Below are positions 36,306 through 45,328 of a DNA stretch of 64,000 nucleotides, piece by piece (position 1 is the first letter of the stretch; each line of letters opens with the position of its first letter). The DNA lies in assembly GCF_026410085.1 (NCBI RefSeq), contig NZ_CP112866.1, positions 2,542,001 to 2,606,000 of the forward strand, given 5' to 3'. The notes under the pieces are model-generated. The model saw only the letters and a program-made list of their open reading frames with translations. It did no database searches and was not told the origin of the DNA. The DNA comes from Pseudomonas quebecensis. Lineage in GTDB: Bacteria; Pseudomonadota; Gammaproteobacteria; Pseudomonadales; Pseudomonadaceae. The position numbers and the translations under genes were made by a program.

Positions 36306-38564
36306 TTATGACGATATCGCCCACCAGCTCGGCAGCAATGACCGCACACGCGCCTCGCCGAAACGGTCGTCGATCAACATCACCACACCTTCGTCCTGCT
36401 GGCTGCGGATAACCCTGCCGGCCGCCTGCACGACCTTCTGCAGGCCTGGATACAAGTAGGTGTAGTCGTAACCCGCGCCGAAAATCGCACTCATGCGCCG
36501 CTTCATCTCTTCGTTGATCGGGTTCAATTGCGGCAAGCCCAGGGTGGCGATAAACGCGCCGATCAACCGCGCGCCAGGCAAGTCAATGCCCTCGCCAAAG
36601 GCGCCGCCGAGCACGGCGAAGCCAACCCCTTGGCTGTGTTCGGTGAACTGGTCGAGAAAGCCCTGGCGCTCGGCCTCGGACATGCCGCGTGACTGCTGCC
36701 ACAGCGTGATGTACGGGTGCCGCTCGAGCAGACACTGCGCCACTTGTTGCAGGTAATCGAAGCTGGAAAAAAACGCCAGGTAATTGCCGGGTGCGCGCGC
36801 GAATTGCCGGGCGATCAACTCGACGATGGGTTCAAGTGAAGCCTCGCGGTGCGCAAATCGGGTCGAGATTTCATCGACAATGCGAACCTGCAGTTGCTCT
36901 GCCTTGAACGGTGACGCCACGTCGATCCACGCCGTATCCGCAGGCAAGCCCAACAAGTCGGCGTAGTAATGACGTGGGCTCAAGGTCGCGGAAAACAGCA
37001 CGCTGCTGCGGGCAGCGGTCAACCGTGGGCGGATGAACTCGGCCGGTACTACATTGCGCAGGCACAGGGTCGAGCTGCTGCGTTTGCCGCCCAAGGACCG
37101 TTTAGTGATGTCGAAAATAAAGTGCTCGTTGAACAGCTCGGCCACTTTGGCAAATTGCAGCACGTCAAAGTAAAAGGCTTGCAGATCGCCCGCCAGGGCC
37201 TCGGGATGCTCATTGAAATGATCGCCCATGGCGCTGACGCACAGGCTCAGGGCGTTCAACAGCTTGTCGGGCCTGGCGTCATACGCCTGATACGGCGCCA
37301 CTTGCGCCTTATGCAGCGCGTTCCACTCGCGGTTCAGGCGCTGCAAGGGTTTTTTCAGGGCCTCGGGTGCGCAGTCGCGCAAAGTCTTGAGGCGGTACTG
37401 ATCAAGGCTGGCGCTGTACATTCCACGCGCGCGCTCCACCAGGTTATGGGCTTCATCCACCAGCACCGCGGCGCGCCATTGGTTGAGCTGGGCCAGCCCG
37501 AACAACATGGCGCCGACGTCAAAATAATAGTTGTAGTCCGCTACCACCACGTCAGCCCAACGCGCCATTTCCTGGCTCAGGTAATACGGGCAGACGTCGT
37601 GAGCCAGGGCCACCTCGCGCACACCGCGCTGGTCGAGCAGGCGTCGGCGGGACGCAGCCAGACGGGCGGCGGGCAAGCGGTCGTAAAACCCTCTGGCCAA
37701 GGGGCAGGACTCGCCGTGGCAGGCTTTATCCAGGTGTTCACAGGCCTTGTCCCGCGCCACCAGTTCCAGCACGCGTAATTGCAGGTCGGGGCTATGGGTA
37801 AACAGCACCTGGGTCGCATCCAGGGCCAGTTTGCGGCCAGGGGTCTTGGCGGTCAGAAAGAACACCTTGTCCAGTTGCTGCGGAGCCAGAGCCTTGAGCA
37901 GCGGAAAAATCGTGCCGATGGTCTTGCCGATGCCCGTCGGTGCCTGGGCCATCAGGCAACGGCCGGTACTGACCGCCTTGTAGACCGATTCGGCCAATGC
38001 GCGCTGGCCCGGGCGAAAGTCGACGTGGGGGAACGCCAGGGTCTGCGCGGTGCGGTTACGCGCTTCGCGGTGCTGCATTTCCTGCTGTGCCCAATGGAGG
38101 AAGCGTGCACATTGCGCGTTGAAGAACAGGTGCAGCGCTTCGGCCTCGAAGCGCTGACTGAGCAGCGTCTCGCCCTCGCCGACGATATCGAAGTAGACCA
38201 GCGCCAGATCAATCTGCGTCAGGCCCAGCTTCTGGCACATCAGCCAGCCATACACTTTGACCTGAGCCCAGTGCAGCTGGCGGTGGTTGGCCGGTTGGGC
38301 CTCAAGGTCGCCTCGGTAGGTTTTGACTTCTTCCAGGCGATTGCGGTCCGGGTCGTAGCCGTCCGCCCTGCCCCGCACCTTGAGTTGCTGGTACTCGCCT
38401 TCCAGGGCCACTTCGTTCTGGTAGTGCGGACTACGGCGCGACGCAACGGTGCGGTGGCCGGCGATGCCTTCCTGAGCGCTGGGCGATGGCGTAAAACGCA
38501 GGTCCAGGTCGCCGACCTTGGCGGTGAACTCACACAGGGCGCGTACCGCCACGCTGTAACTCAA
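36306..38564 (-). CDS. PD-(D/E)XK nuclease fused to an XPD/DinG-type iron-sulphur helicase
   Basis: 752 residues from a TTG start. Residues 50-160 show a Cas4/RecB-like nuclease core: GRADGYD (D68), LEEVKTY (E79, K81), then Q101 and Y105. A superfamily 2 helicase follows with Walker A APTGIGKT (208-215), four Cys of an iron-sulphur cluster (C275, C282, C287, C325), DEAH at 370-373 and QAAGRVIR near the end. It should unwind DNA with 5'-3' polarity and cut it. The TTG at 38564 has GGAG 8-9 nt upstream and overlaps the FAN1 stop (TTGA). A later GTG start would keep the nuclease domain. Confidence 0.9.
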   Translation of the reverse strand: MSYSVAVRALCEFTAKVGDLDLRFTPSPSAQEGIAGHRTVASRRSPHYQNEVALEGEYQQLKVRGRADGYDPDRNRLEEVKTYRGDLEAQPANHRQLHWAQVKVYGWLMCQKLGLTQIDLALVYFDIVGEGETLLSQRFEAEALHLFFNAQCARFLHWAQQEMQHREARNRTAQTLAFPHVDFRPGQRALAESVYKAVSTGRCLMAQAPTGIGKTIGTIFPLLKALAPQQLDKVFFLTAKTPGRKLALDATQVLFTHSPDLQLRVLELVARDKACEHLDKACHGESCPLARGFYDRLPAARLAASRRRLLDQRGVREVALAHDVCPYYLSQEMARWADVVVADYNYYFDVGAMLFGLAQLNQWRAAVLVDEAHNLVERARGMYSASLDQYRLKTLRDCAPEALKKPLQRLNREWNALHKAQVAPYQAYDARPDKLLNALSLCVSAMGDHFNEHPEALAGDLQAFYFDVLQFAKVAELFNEHFIFDITKRSLGGKRSSSTLCLRNVVPAEFIRPRLTAARSSVLFSATLSPRHYYADLLGLPADTAWIDVASPFKAEQLQVRIVDEISTRFAHREASLEPIVELIARQFARAPGNYLAFFSSFDYLQQVAQCLLERHPYITLWQQSRGMSEAERQGFLDQFTEHSQGVGFAVLGGAFGEGIDLPGARLIGAFIATLGLPQLNPINEEMKRRMSAIFGAGYDYTYLYPGLQKVVQAAGRVIRSQQDEGVVMLIDDRFGEARVRSLLPSWWAISS

Positions 38565-40210
38565 GCGGTTTGCTCCGCCCAGCGCACGTAGCAGACCGTG
38601 ACGGGCATCTGGTATTGAGCACAGAATTCCAGCCAGCGCAGTTGGTTGTCTTGGAGGCGATCGCCGGGGCCCTTGACCTCGATCATGCGGTAGGTCTTTT
38701 GCGCGGGCCAGAACTGGATCAGGTCGGGCATGCCCGTGCGATTGGCTCGGATGTCCAGCAACAGCCGTTCGAACCAGCGGCACAGGTGGGTGGCAGGCAG
38801 GCATTCGAGGGCCTGTTCCAACAGCTCTTCGTTGAGCAGGTTCCAGAACACGAACGGTGACTGGATACCCCATTTATCGCGGTAACGCTGGCGGATGGTG
38901 GTCTTGTAGCGCTCATCCTGCAGCTGCTCGAAACACGCGGCGAACAGCGGCGCGCGGCGTTGGTGGAAATCTTCGCTGTGCAGGTCCACCGGCCCGCGCT
39001 GGAACGGATGGAAAAACGCCCCCGGTAACGGCGCGAAAATGACTTCCCAGCACAGCAGGCCGAACAGCGAATTGATCAGGCCGTTTTCCACGTAATGCAC
39101 CGGCGCGTCCGGCGCGCTGAGATGGGCCTGCACGCAATATTCCACCGACATCAGCGCGTCGGGCAATGCCAGGTCCAGATCCAGGCGTGTAACGGGGCGA
39201 GCCCTGGGTTTGGGCAGCGCCGGCTCACCGAGTTTGCGTCGCAGGCGCGGCACTACGCGCAGCAGGTGCTGCTGCTCGGCAGCGCTTTCGGGCGCCTGTT
39301 GCGCGACGCTGGCCAGGGCCAACGCCTGGGCGTAATCCTCCTGACGCTCCAGCACGCGGATCAAACGCGCGCGCGCGCCGGGGTAGGTACACGCGCGATA
39401 GATCTGCTGCGCCAGCTCCAATTCGGCGCTGCGCTCGCAATATTGGCCTATCTGAAACAACAGCTTGGCCCGACGTTTTTCCAGCCATGGGTTGTCGGTG
39501 CCCAGGCTGGCGACACGGGCCAATATCGCATCCAGTGCCTCGCCGCTTTCAAACGCTTGCTGGCACTGGTGCAGGAACAGAAAGCCATGCACGTCGTCAC
39601 GGCTGCGCAGGCCACGGGATTCGGCGCAGAACTCAACTTTTTCATAGGTGTAGATGCCCAGATCCGCCAGCACGAATTCGGACCAGTCCTGGTGCAGGTT
39701 GCCAAAAAACATCAAGCGCAGGCGGTCACATAGCTCCATCACGGTGAGGCTGTACAGCGCATCGCCAAGCTCAGGGCACCAGTGCGCGAAGCTGCGCGGC
39801 TGGGTAAACCGAGCGGCCAACCCCTCCAGCCAGTCGGCTTTTTTGCCTTTGGGTTGCTCGATCCAGGGTTTGAACGTCGCCAGCAACTCACTCTTTTGCA
39901 GCAAAGCGAACAGCGCTTCGAAGGCCAATAGACTGTGCGCGTCAACCCAACCCAACGCCAACAACGGCCTGGCGGCCGCGTGCGGGCAGCCAATCTCTAC
40001 GTAGTTGAGCTTGCCCGCGCGAAAGTGCACGCCTTTGCGCATGACCATGCGCACCAGCAAGGCCTGGGACGCCTGGGGCAACCTGTCGAATTGCTGAATG
40101 AAATGCTGTTCGTCCGCATCGAGCAGGTCGGCATAGCGCTGCCCCAGCCAGTGCAGGACCTGACGGAAGTTATGCAGGTAATAAAGGGGGTCGTCGAGAG
40201 GGCTGGGCAT
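38561..40210 (-). CDS. FAN1-type VRR-NUC structure-specific nuclease
   Basis: 549 residues. The C-terminal VRR-NUC domain has GMPDLIQFWP (D496) and IEVKGPGDRLQDNQ (E511, K513), a PD-(D/E)XK site. The N-terminal and middle helical regions (DPLYYLHNFRQVLHWLG, LLVRMVMRKGVHFRAGKLNY) match the SAP-like and TPR-like parts of bacterial FAN1. This enzyme cuts 5' flaps and unhooks interstrand crosslinks. ATG at 40210 is chosen over a TTG at 40219; the ribosome-binding site is weak. The nuclease-helicase gene overlaps downstream, so the two are coupled. Confidence 0.93.
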   Translation of the reverse strand: MPSPLDDPLYYLHNFRQVLHWLGQRYADLLDADEQHFIQQFDRLPQASQALLVRMVMRKGVHFRAGKLNYVEIGCPHAAARPLLALGWVDAHSLLAFEALFALLQKSELLATFKPWIEQPKGKKADWLEGLAARFTQPRSFAHWCPELGDALYSLTVMELCDRLRLMFFGNLHQDWSEFVLADLGIYTYEKVEFCAESRGLRSRDDVHGFLFLHQCQQAFESGEALDAILARVASLGTDNPWLEKRRAKLLFQIGQYCERSAELELAQQIYRACTYPGARARLIRVLERQEDYAQALALASVAQQAPESAAEQQHLLRVVPRLRRKLGEPALPKPRARPVTRLDLDLALPDALMSVEYCVQAHLSAPDAPVHYVENGLINSLFGLLCWEVIFAPLPGAFFHPFQRGPVDLHSEDFHQRRAPLFAACFEQLQDERYKTTIRQRYRDKWGIQSPFVFWNLLNEELLEQALECLPATHLCRWFERLLLDIRANRTGMPDLIQFWPAQKTYRMIEVKGPGDRLQDNQLRWLEFCAQYQMPVTVCYVRWAEQTA

Positions 40211-40350
40211 GGCGCGCAAGGATCAAATACTGGTTATGCATACAGAGTGACGCCGTCAAAGCCGTGTTGCAATCAGTAATAGATAAATGGCGCACGCAAC
40301 TTTTTGTATAAAAGTGATCAGATGGGAAAGCCAATGGCGTAACATTTATG

Positions 40351-40377
40351 CCCCGCTGCCTGTGACGCGGGGTTTTT
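40351..40377 (+). terminator. Terminator-like hairpin with T-run upstream of the lipoprotein gene
   Basis: CCCCGC (40351-40356) and GCGGGG (40367-40372) flank a 10-nt loop and are followed by TTTTT, ending 20 nt before the lipoprotein ATG. On the plus strand no gene precedes it, so it would end a short leader or small RNA. It may be an attenuator. Confidence 0.6.
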
Positions 40378-40397
40378 CAAGGTGAAAGGTAAGGGTT

Positions 40398-40622
40398 ATG
40401 AACATGAAGAATTTGGGTCTACCGCTGGTTGCACTCACTTTTCTGGTATTGGCCGGCTGCTCCACACAAACCGTTGTGACGCTGCAAAACGGCACGCAGT
40501 ATTTGACCAAGGATTCGCCGAAAACCAAGACCGCCGACGGGTTCTACGAATTCACCGACATCGCCGGCAAGCGCATCCGCGTCAAGGCCGATGAAGTCGC
40601 CACCGTCCGCAAAGAAGACTGA
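40398..40622 (+). CDS. YgdI/YgdR-family small lipoprotein
   Basis: 74 residues. The lipoprotein signal ends LVLAGC with the lipidated Cys near residue 21. A small beta-barrel-like SH3-type domain follows (VVTLQNGTQYLTKDSPKTK, then FYEFTDIAGKRIRVKADEV), characteristic of YgdI/YgdR (DUF903) outer-membrane lipoproteins. Function unknown in the family. A leader hairpin with a T-run lies immediately upstream. Confidence 0.92.
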   Translation: MNMKNLGLPLVALTFLVLAGCSTQTVVTLQNGTQYLTKDSPKTKTADGFYEFTDIAGKRIRVKADEVATVRKED

Positions 40623-40713
40623 ACCACCGCCAAAAAACCTGCGGGAGGGGCGGTGCGACGGTTCGGCTTGCCTGCGATAGCGGCCAACCGACAACATCCC
40701 CCTCCCTGCCCCT

Positions 40714-42138
40714 TTACCCGATCACAACCCCCTCCCCCAACATCCCGCTAACCCCCACCAACGTCACCGAGTCCCCACCAAAGCTGATCACCGTATCGGC
40801 ACCTACCACCTTGGCGTGATCACGGTAATCCCCACTGCTCGCCACGTTCTGGAACACCAGCTTGTCCGTGGCCTGATAACCGATAATCCGATCCTGGCCA
40901 AACTGCCCGCTGAACAAAAAGGTGTTATGCCCGCTGCTGTCGCGGATCGTGTCATTGCCCTTGCCGCCTTCGATAAAGTCCGCGCCTTTGCCACCCTGGA
41001 TCAGGTCATCGCCATGGCTGCCGATGATGAAGGTATCGCCCTTATGCGGTTCGGCGTTGCGGTTCAGGTCCTGCACCCATGTGGTCGCCCGTGCCGGGTC
41101 GGACAGGTTGGCGACGATAATCGTCGAGTCCCGATTCATCTGCGCATAGAACCCGGACTCAAGAATGCGCCCCATGCCATCGCCGTAGCCGGTGGGTAAG
41201 TGGGAGACCCAGGTCGGCAGATTGGCGATTGAAAACGGCAGCACATTCCATAAGGTCGAGGCGTAGTGGTCGTTGAAGCTGACGATGTTATCGGTGGTCG
41301 ACTCGTGGGGCTTATCGTGCACGCCGAGTGTCGACAGGGTGGCGGACGAGCCGTCCAGAGCGCGGAACACCGGGTCGTTTTCGTAGCCGACATTGAGTAC
41401 TTTATCGCCGGCGCTCTGGGTGGGTGAGGCGTAGGCCAGGTAGTTGGCATCCTTGTAGAACCCGGACCACTTCGCATCGCTCAAATCGGCCATGCTGTTG
41501 ACTGCCAGGCCACCGAGGCTATGGCCGCTGACCACCACGTCCTTGCCGCTCAGGCCGTGGGCCGCCGCGTACTCGGCGACGTTCTTGAGCAGGCCACCGA
41601 ATGCCTCTCCCGCGTAGTTCTTCGCGTAGTCCCTGGGGCCCAGCGCCGCGAGCAGGTCGTGGACCAAGTCGCCGATAGAGTCGGTGACCAGCTTCTCCCT
41701 TGGGCCGGACGTGCCGCGAAAGCCGATGCCGATTTCCTGCAACTGCCCCGCGCCATCGTACTTACCCAGGACCTCGACCTGCGCCGTGGTGTAGCCGGCC
41801 TTTTCGCCGAAGAACGTTCCCCGCGCGTCGACTTTGCCGGCATACCCAAGGGTGCTGGCGCTGATGGGCGTCCAGCCGGCTTTCTGTACCGCTTCGAGCG
41901 CGGCCTTCTCTGAATCCGGGTTCCAGGGAATGCCTGGAATCACGCCCTGGGAATCGGTACTGCCGAGCACTGCGCCGACCAGCGTTGCCGGCAAGCCGAC
42001 GCCCAGGCCGTTGTGCTGGTAGCCGACGGCAAAGCCGTTATCCAGGTTGTGGTAGGTGTACAACGTGATCGCCATGGCATCGGCAAACAACGCTTTGGAG
42101 CCCTCGGCTCCAAGGTTCTTATAATCAAACACACCCAT
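40714..42138 (-). CDS. lipA: Family I.3 lipase, type I secreted
   Basis: 474 residues. The catalytic triad is S207 (GHSLGG), D255 and H313, the numbering known for family I.3 lipases of fluorescent pseudomonads. No N-terminal signal. RTX nonapeptide repeats bind calcium in the C-terminal third (GSHGDDLIQGGKGADFIEGG and following), and the last residues (EGVVIG) resemble the DGIVIA-type export end. It hydrolyses triglycerides outside the cell and is exported by AprDEF. ATG at 42138 follows GAGAGG. It is the last gene of the apr-prt-lip cluster. Confidence 0.97.
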   Translation of the reverse strand: MGVFDYKNLGAEGSKALFADAMAITLYTYHNLDNGFAVGYQHNGLGVGLPATLVGAVLGSTDSQGVIPGIPWNPDSEKAALEAVQKAGWTPISASTLGYAGKVDARGTFFGEKAGYTTAQVEVLGKYDGAGQLQEIGIGFRGTSGPREKLVTDSIGDLVHDLLAALGPRDYAKNYAGEAFGGLLKNVAEYAAAHGLSGKDVVVSGHSLGGLAVNSMADLSDAKWSGFYKDANYLAYASPTQSAGDKVLNVGYENDPVFRALDGSSATLSTLGVHDKPHESTTDNIVSFNDHYASTLWNVLPFSIANLPTWVSHLPTGYGDGMGRILESGFYAQMNRDSTIIVANLSDPARATTWVQDLNRNAEPHKGDTFIIGSHGDDLIQGGKGADFIEGGKGNDTIRDSSGHNTFLFSGQFGQDRIIGYQATDKLVFQNVASSGDYRDHAKVVGADTVISFGGDSVTLVGVSGMLGEGVVIG

Positions 42139-42207
42139 GATATTGCCTCTCTTGTTGTTAAATTTATCGAGAACGTCCATCACCCTCTAAACGCTTGCCC
42201 CGGTAGT

Positions 42208-42235
42208 GAGCGGGCTTGCCACAGCAAACCCGCTC
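42208..42235. repeat. REP-type hairpin between prtB and lipA
   Basis: GAGCGGGCTTGC (42208-42219), CACA loop, GCAAACCCGCTC (42224-42235), with one mismatch in the stem. Same family as the copy at 22211. It can stop or slow transcription from prtB and protect the upstream message. Confidence 0.75.
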
Positions 42236-42240
42236 TCGGC

Positions 42241-45200
42241 TCAGAACGCCCAGTCGAGGCTCAAGCCCACGCCATGCACTTTGTCCTTGCTCGCCAGCAG
42301 ACCGTTGTAGTCAAAATTCACCCGCGCCTCCTTGCTCAACGCCAGGCTCACGCGAGCGCCCACCAACGCCGCATCACGCGCCATCGGCGCACTTTCCACG
42401 GCGAACGACGGGCCGCCCGAGGCAAAGGCCAGGTGCTGTTCGGCATCCACGCTGCTCAGGTTGTGCTGCCAGCCCAAGGTGCCGGATACCTCAAGTGTCT
42501 GGTGGTCATTGACGTTGAAGGTTTTCAGGGCGCGCATGCCCAGGGTGCTGAGCACCACGTCACGGCGGTCGTCGCGGGTTTTCAGCGCGGCGGCGTCGCC
42601 TTTTTCGGTGACGCCATCGGTGTCCAGGTGCACATAGGCCAGGTTGGCGAAGGGCTCCAGCGCCAGGGGTTGCAGGTTGACGCGGTAAGCCGCTTCGCCG
42701 AACACCTGGGTGCTGCGCGCATCGACTTTGGCTTTCTGCTTGCCGGCCACTTCACCGTATTGCAGGTCGCGTTTCACATCGGCGCGATGCCAGCTGTAGG
42801 TGGCCCCGCCGCTCAGGCGCCAGGCACCTATTTCATGCCCGGCGTACGCACCGAAGTGGTAGCTGTCGACCGCAGCCCGCGAGTGGGTGCCGCTGCCCAT
42901 ATTGAGCGAGGTGTCGCTGTAGCCGGCGACCAAACCCACGCGAGTGTCGTCATCCAGCGCGCCGTCGACGCCGGCGAGCATGCCGCCGATGGAGGTGGTG
43001 TAGCCCGCGGTGTCGCTGCGGCTGTCGGTCTTGCCCCACGCCCCCAATGCCTTGACCCACACATTGCCCCGGCTGTCGACAGTCTGGCTGGCGGTGCCCA
43101 TCTCACCGTTCTGCAGGCGCTCGCCCACGGCTTCGCGCAGGTAGCGGCTGTCATTGAGCAATGCCGTCTGCAACGCCGGGTAGATTTCACCGGACAACTG
43201 TTGGAACGCGTCCTGCGCCGAAGCGGCATTCGGCGCGGTCAGCAGGCTTTCATACACCGCATTGCCCGCTCCCAGTCGCTCGGCGGCGGAAGCCACGGCG
43301 CGCTGGTTATCGGTGGCGGCGGCACTGGCGAAGCTGTTGGCGTTGCGCACCACGTCCAGTTGCACGCCCGAGGCCGCATAGTCCAGGGTGCCGCCGATAA
43401 ACAGGTAGTCGGGCAGTACCGCAGCAAAACTGCCATTGATACCGCCGGCGGCCTGCAGGATGTTGTATTGGCGACCGATCAGGCTTTGCGCCTGCGCCGC
43501 GCTGAGCAAGGTCGGGCTGTTTTCCAGGGCCAGGGTCACAGTGCCGCCGTTGAGGGTGGCGGTACCGCCGGCCACGATGCGGTCGCTGCTGGTAGGTGAC
43601 AGTTCCACCGCATAGGTCGAGCCGGGCTCAAAGGTCACGTCCCCGGCCACATTCAGCGTACCGATGGAATTGCCAGGCGCCACCGTGCCGCCGCGAGTCG
43701 CCAGCAGCGAACCGACGCGACCGGAGCCGCCGAGCACACCGCTCTGGCCAACGGTCACAGCCGATGTCACTGAACCGTTGATCGCCAGCAGCCCCTGATT
43801 CACCAGGGTCGGGCCGCTGTACGTGTTGGTGCCGGTCAGCACCAGGGCACCGATACCCTGCTTGGTCAGGCCACCATGCCCGGCAATGTCGTTGCTCCAC
43901 ACATCCAGCCCGCAGTGCACGTCGGTGCATACGCGCTGGGTCGGTTTGCCGGGGTCCACCACCGCGCCGATCCCCGGCAGGTCCGCAACAAATTGACCGC
44001 TGCCATACGCCCCGTCGATACGGAATTCGGCAGGAATATCCTCGGCGGTAACGAACATCCCCGGCCCGTTCACCGCCTTGCCCAGGTTGATCATGCCCCA
44101 GCCATACAGCGAGTCGATGCCCGGCGCGCCCAGATCAGTGGCGGTGGTTTTCAACAGCGTGGAGATCTGGTCGCCGCTCATGTACGGGAAGCGTTCCATC
44201 AACACCGCCGCGCTGCCGGCCACGTGGGGCGCGGCCATGGAGGTGCCGTTGAAATTGGCGTAGTCGGTGGTGAGGTTCTCCAAGCTGGTGCCATTGATCA
44301 CCGAACTGTAGATTTTGGTACCCGGTGCCGACACGCAGAAACTCGCCGCATAACCGCAGCGCGACGAAAACGTGCTGATCACATACGGGTTGGCGCTGCT
44401 GGTATCCGGGTTCTGCTGCAGCGCGGCCACGGACAACCAGTTGGGCGCGATGTCCGGCACAAAGTACGCCAGCCCCGAGATCGCGTCCGGATTGTTGCGG
44501 TTGTAATCGTTGCCGGCAGCGAAGATGGTCAGCACCCCGCTGCGCGCGGCATTGATCGCACCGTCATAGGCACCGCCGCCCAGGGTGCCGAGGATCGGCC
44601 GGATGGTGTCGAACTGCGCCCGCGCTTCGTTGACGGTGAAGTTGGGGAACGCCGGATCGCGACCGCCCTTGGCGTATTGGTCGCCGATGCCGATACCCCA
44701 ACTGTTGTTGATAATGCGCGCGCCGCTGGCCACCAGGGCGTCCCAGCCGGCCTTGTAGACCGCGCCGTCGTTGCCCAGGATGATCCCGTCCTCCGGCCCC
44801 GGGTCGCCGTTTTCGGCACTGATGATCTGCGCATTGAACGCCACGCCGTGCATCGGCCCGCCGTCACGGTTGCCGGCGGCAATTCCGCCGACGTGGGTGC
44901 CGTGGTTGCCCAGTTTGCCGTTGGAGCCCAGGGATGGGGTGCCGTCATAGCGAAACGCATCGCCGGCTTTAACCGGGATATAAGGGTCGGTGTATTGGCG
45001 AATGCCCTCGGTGACAATCGTCACGACTTTGCCGGGGCTGGCGAACTCCGGGTGCTGGGCGTACACCGGCTGGTCGAAGATGCCCAGTTTGACGCCTTTG
45101 CCCGTGTAACCGGCGGCATAGGCGGTGTCGGCATGTACCGCGCCCAAGCCCCAGTCGGCCTTGAACTCGTTGCTGCGCCAACTGGCGGCGTCGCCCAGCT

Positions 45201-45285
45201 TGCCGGTCTCCACGTAGGGCGCGGCCTGGGCCGTTCCCAGGCTGGCCAGTACGGCGGTGATGACCCCTGATTTGCGTATGTTCAC
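42241..45285 (-). CDS. prtB: Subtilisin-like serine protease autotransporter B
   Basis: 1014 residues. Signal peptide to about residue 22 (ASLGTAQAA), S8 protease passenger with D71 (GIFDQP), H128 (NHGTHVGG) and S349 (NGTSMAAPHVAG), a linker and autochaperone-like stretch with GGSGRVGSLL and GNSIGTLNVAGDV, and a 12-stranded outer-membrane barrel ending in the terminal aromatic residue (SLDWAF). The start is GTG at 45285, with AAGGAAGG about 6 nt upstream. It lies between prtA and lipA and is a close paralogue of PrtA. Confidence 0.95.
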   Translation of the reverse strand: MNIRKSGVITAVLASLGTAQAAPYVETGKLGDAASWRSNEFKADWGLGAVHADTAYAAGYTGKGVKLGIFDQPVYAQHPEFASPGKVVTIVTEGIRQYTDPYIPVKAGDAFRYDGTPSLGSNGKLGNHGTHVGGIAAGNRDGGPMHGVAFNAQIISAENGDPGPEDGIILGNDGAVYKAGWDALVASGARIINNSWGIGIGDQYAKGGRDPAFPNFTVNEARAQFDTIRPILGTLGGGAYDGAINAARSGVLTIFAAGNDYNRNNPDAISGLAYFVPDIAPNWLSVAALQQNPDTSSANPYVISTFSSRCGYAASFCVSAPGTKIYSSVINGTSLENLTTDYANFNGTSMAAPHVAGSAAVLMERFPYMSGDQISTLLKTTATDLGAPGIDSLYGWGMINLGKAVNGPGMFVTAEDIPAEFRIDGAYGSGQFVADLPGIGAVVDPGKPTQRVCTDVHCGLDVWSNDIAGHGGLTKQGIGALVLTGTNTYSGPTLVNQGLLAINGSVTSAVTVGQSGVLGGSGRVGSLLATRGGTVAPGNSIGTLNVAGDVTFEPGSTYAVELSPTSSDRIVAGGTATLNGGTVTLALENSPTLLSAAQAQSLIGRQYNILQAAGGINGSFAAVLPDYLFIGGTLDYAASGVQLDVVRNANSFASAAATDNQRAVASAAERLGAGNAVYESLLTAPNAASAQDAFQQLSGEIYPALQTALLNDSRYLREAVGERLQNGEMGTASQTVDSRGNVWVKALGAWGKTDSRSDTAGYTTSIGGMLAGVDGALDDDTRVGLVAGYSDTSLNMGSGTHSRAAVDSYHFGAYAGHEIGAWRLSGGATYSWHRADVKRDLQYGEVAGKQKAKVDARSTQVFGEAAYRVNLQPLALEPFANLAYVHLDTDGVTEKGDAAALKTRDDRRDVVLSTLGMRALKTFNVNDHQTLEVSGTLGWQHNLSSVDAEQHLAFASGGPSFAVESAPMARDAALVGARVSLALSKEARVNFDYNGLLASKDKVHGVGLSLDWAF

Positions 45286-45328
45286 GGTGACCTTCCTTAG
45301 TTTTTTTATTTCACGTGTGTAAATCGCT

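Noticed and set aside
36306..40210. Mobile defence island or prophage remnant
   Set aside because: No integrase, transposase, phage gene, direct repeat or composition shift nearby; the pair looks like core-type repair genes.
43876..45270. Long plus-strand open frame opposite prtB
   Set aside because: Antisense to the catalytic passenger of PrtB, with no recognisable domain or ribosome-binding site.
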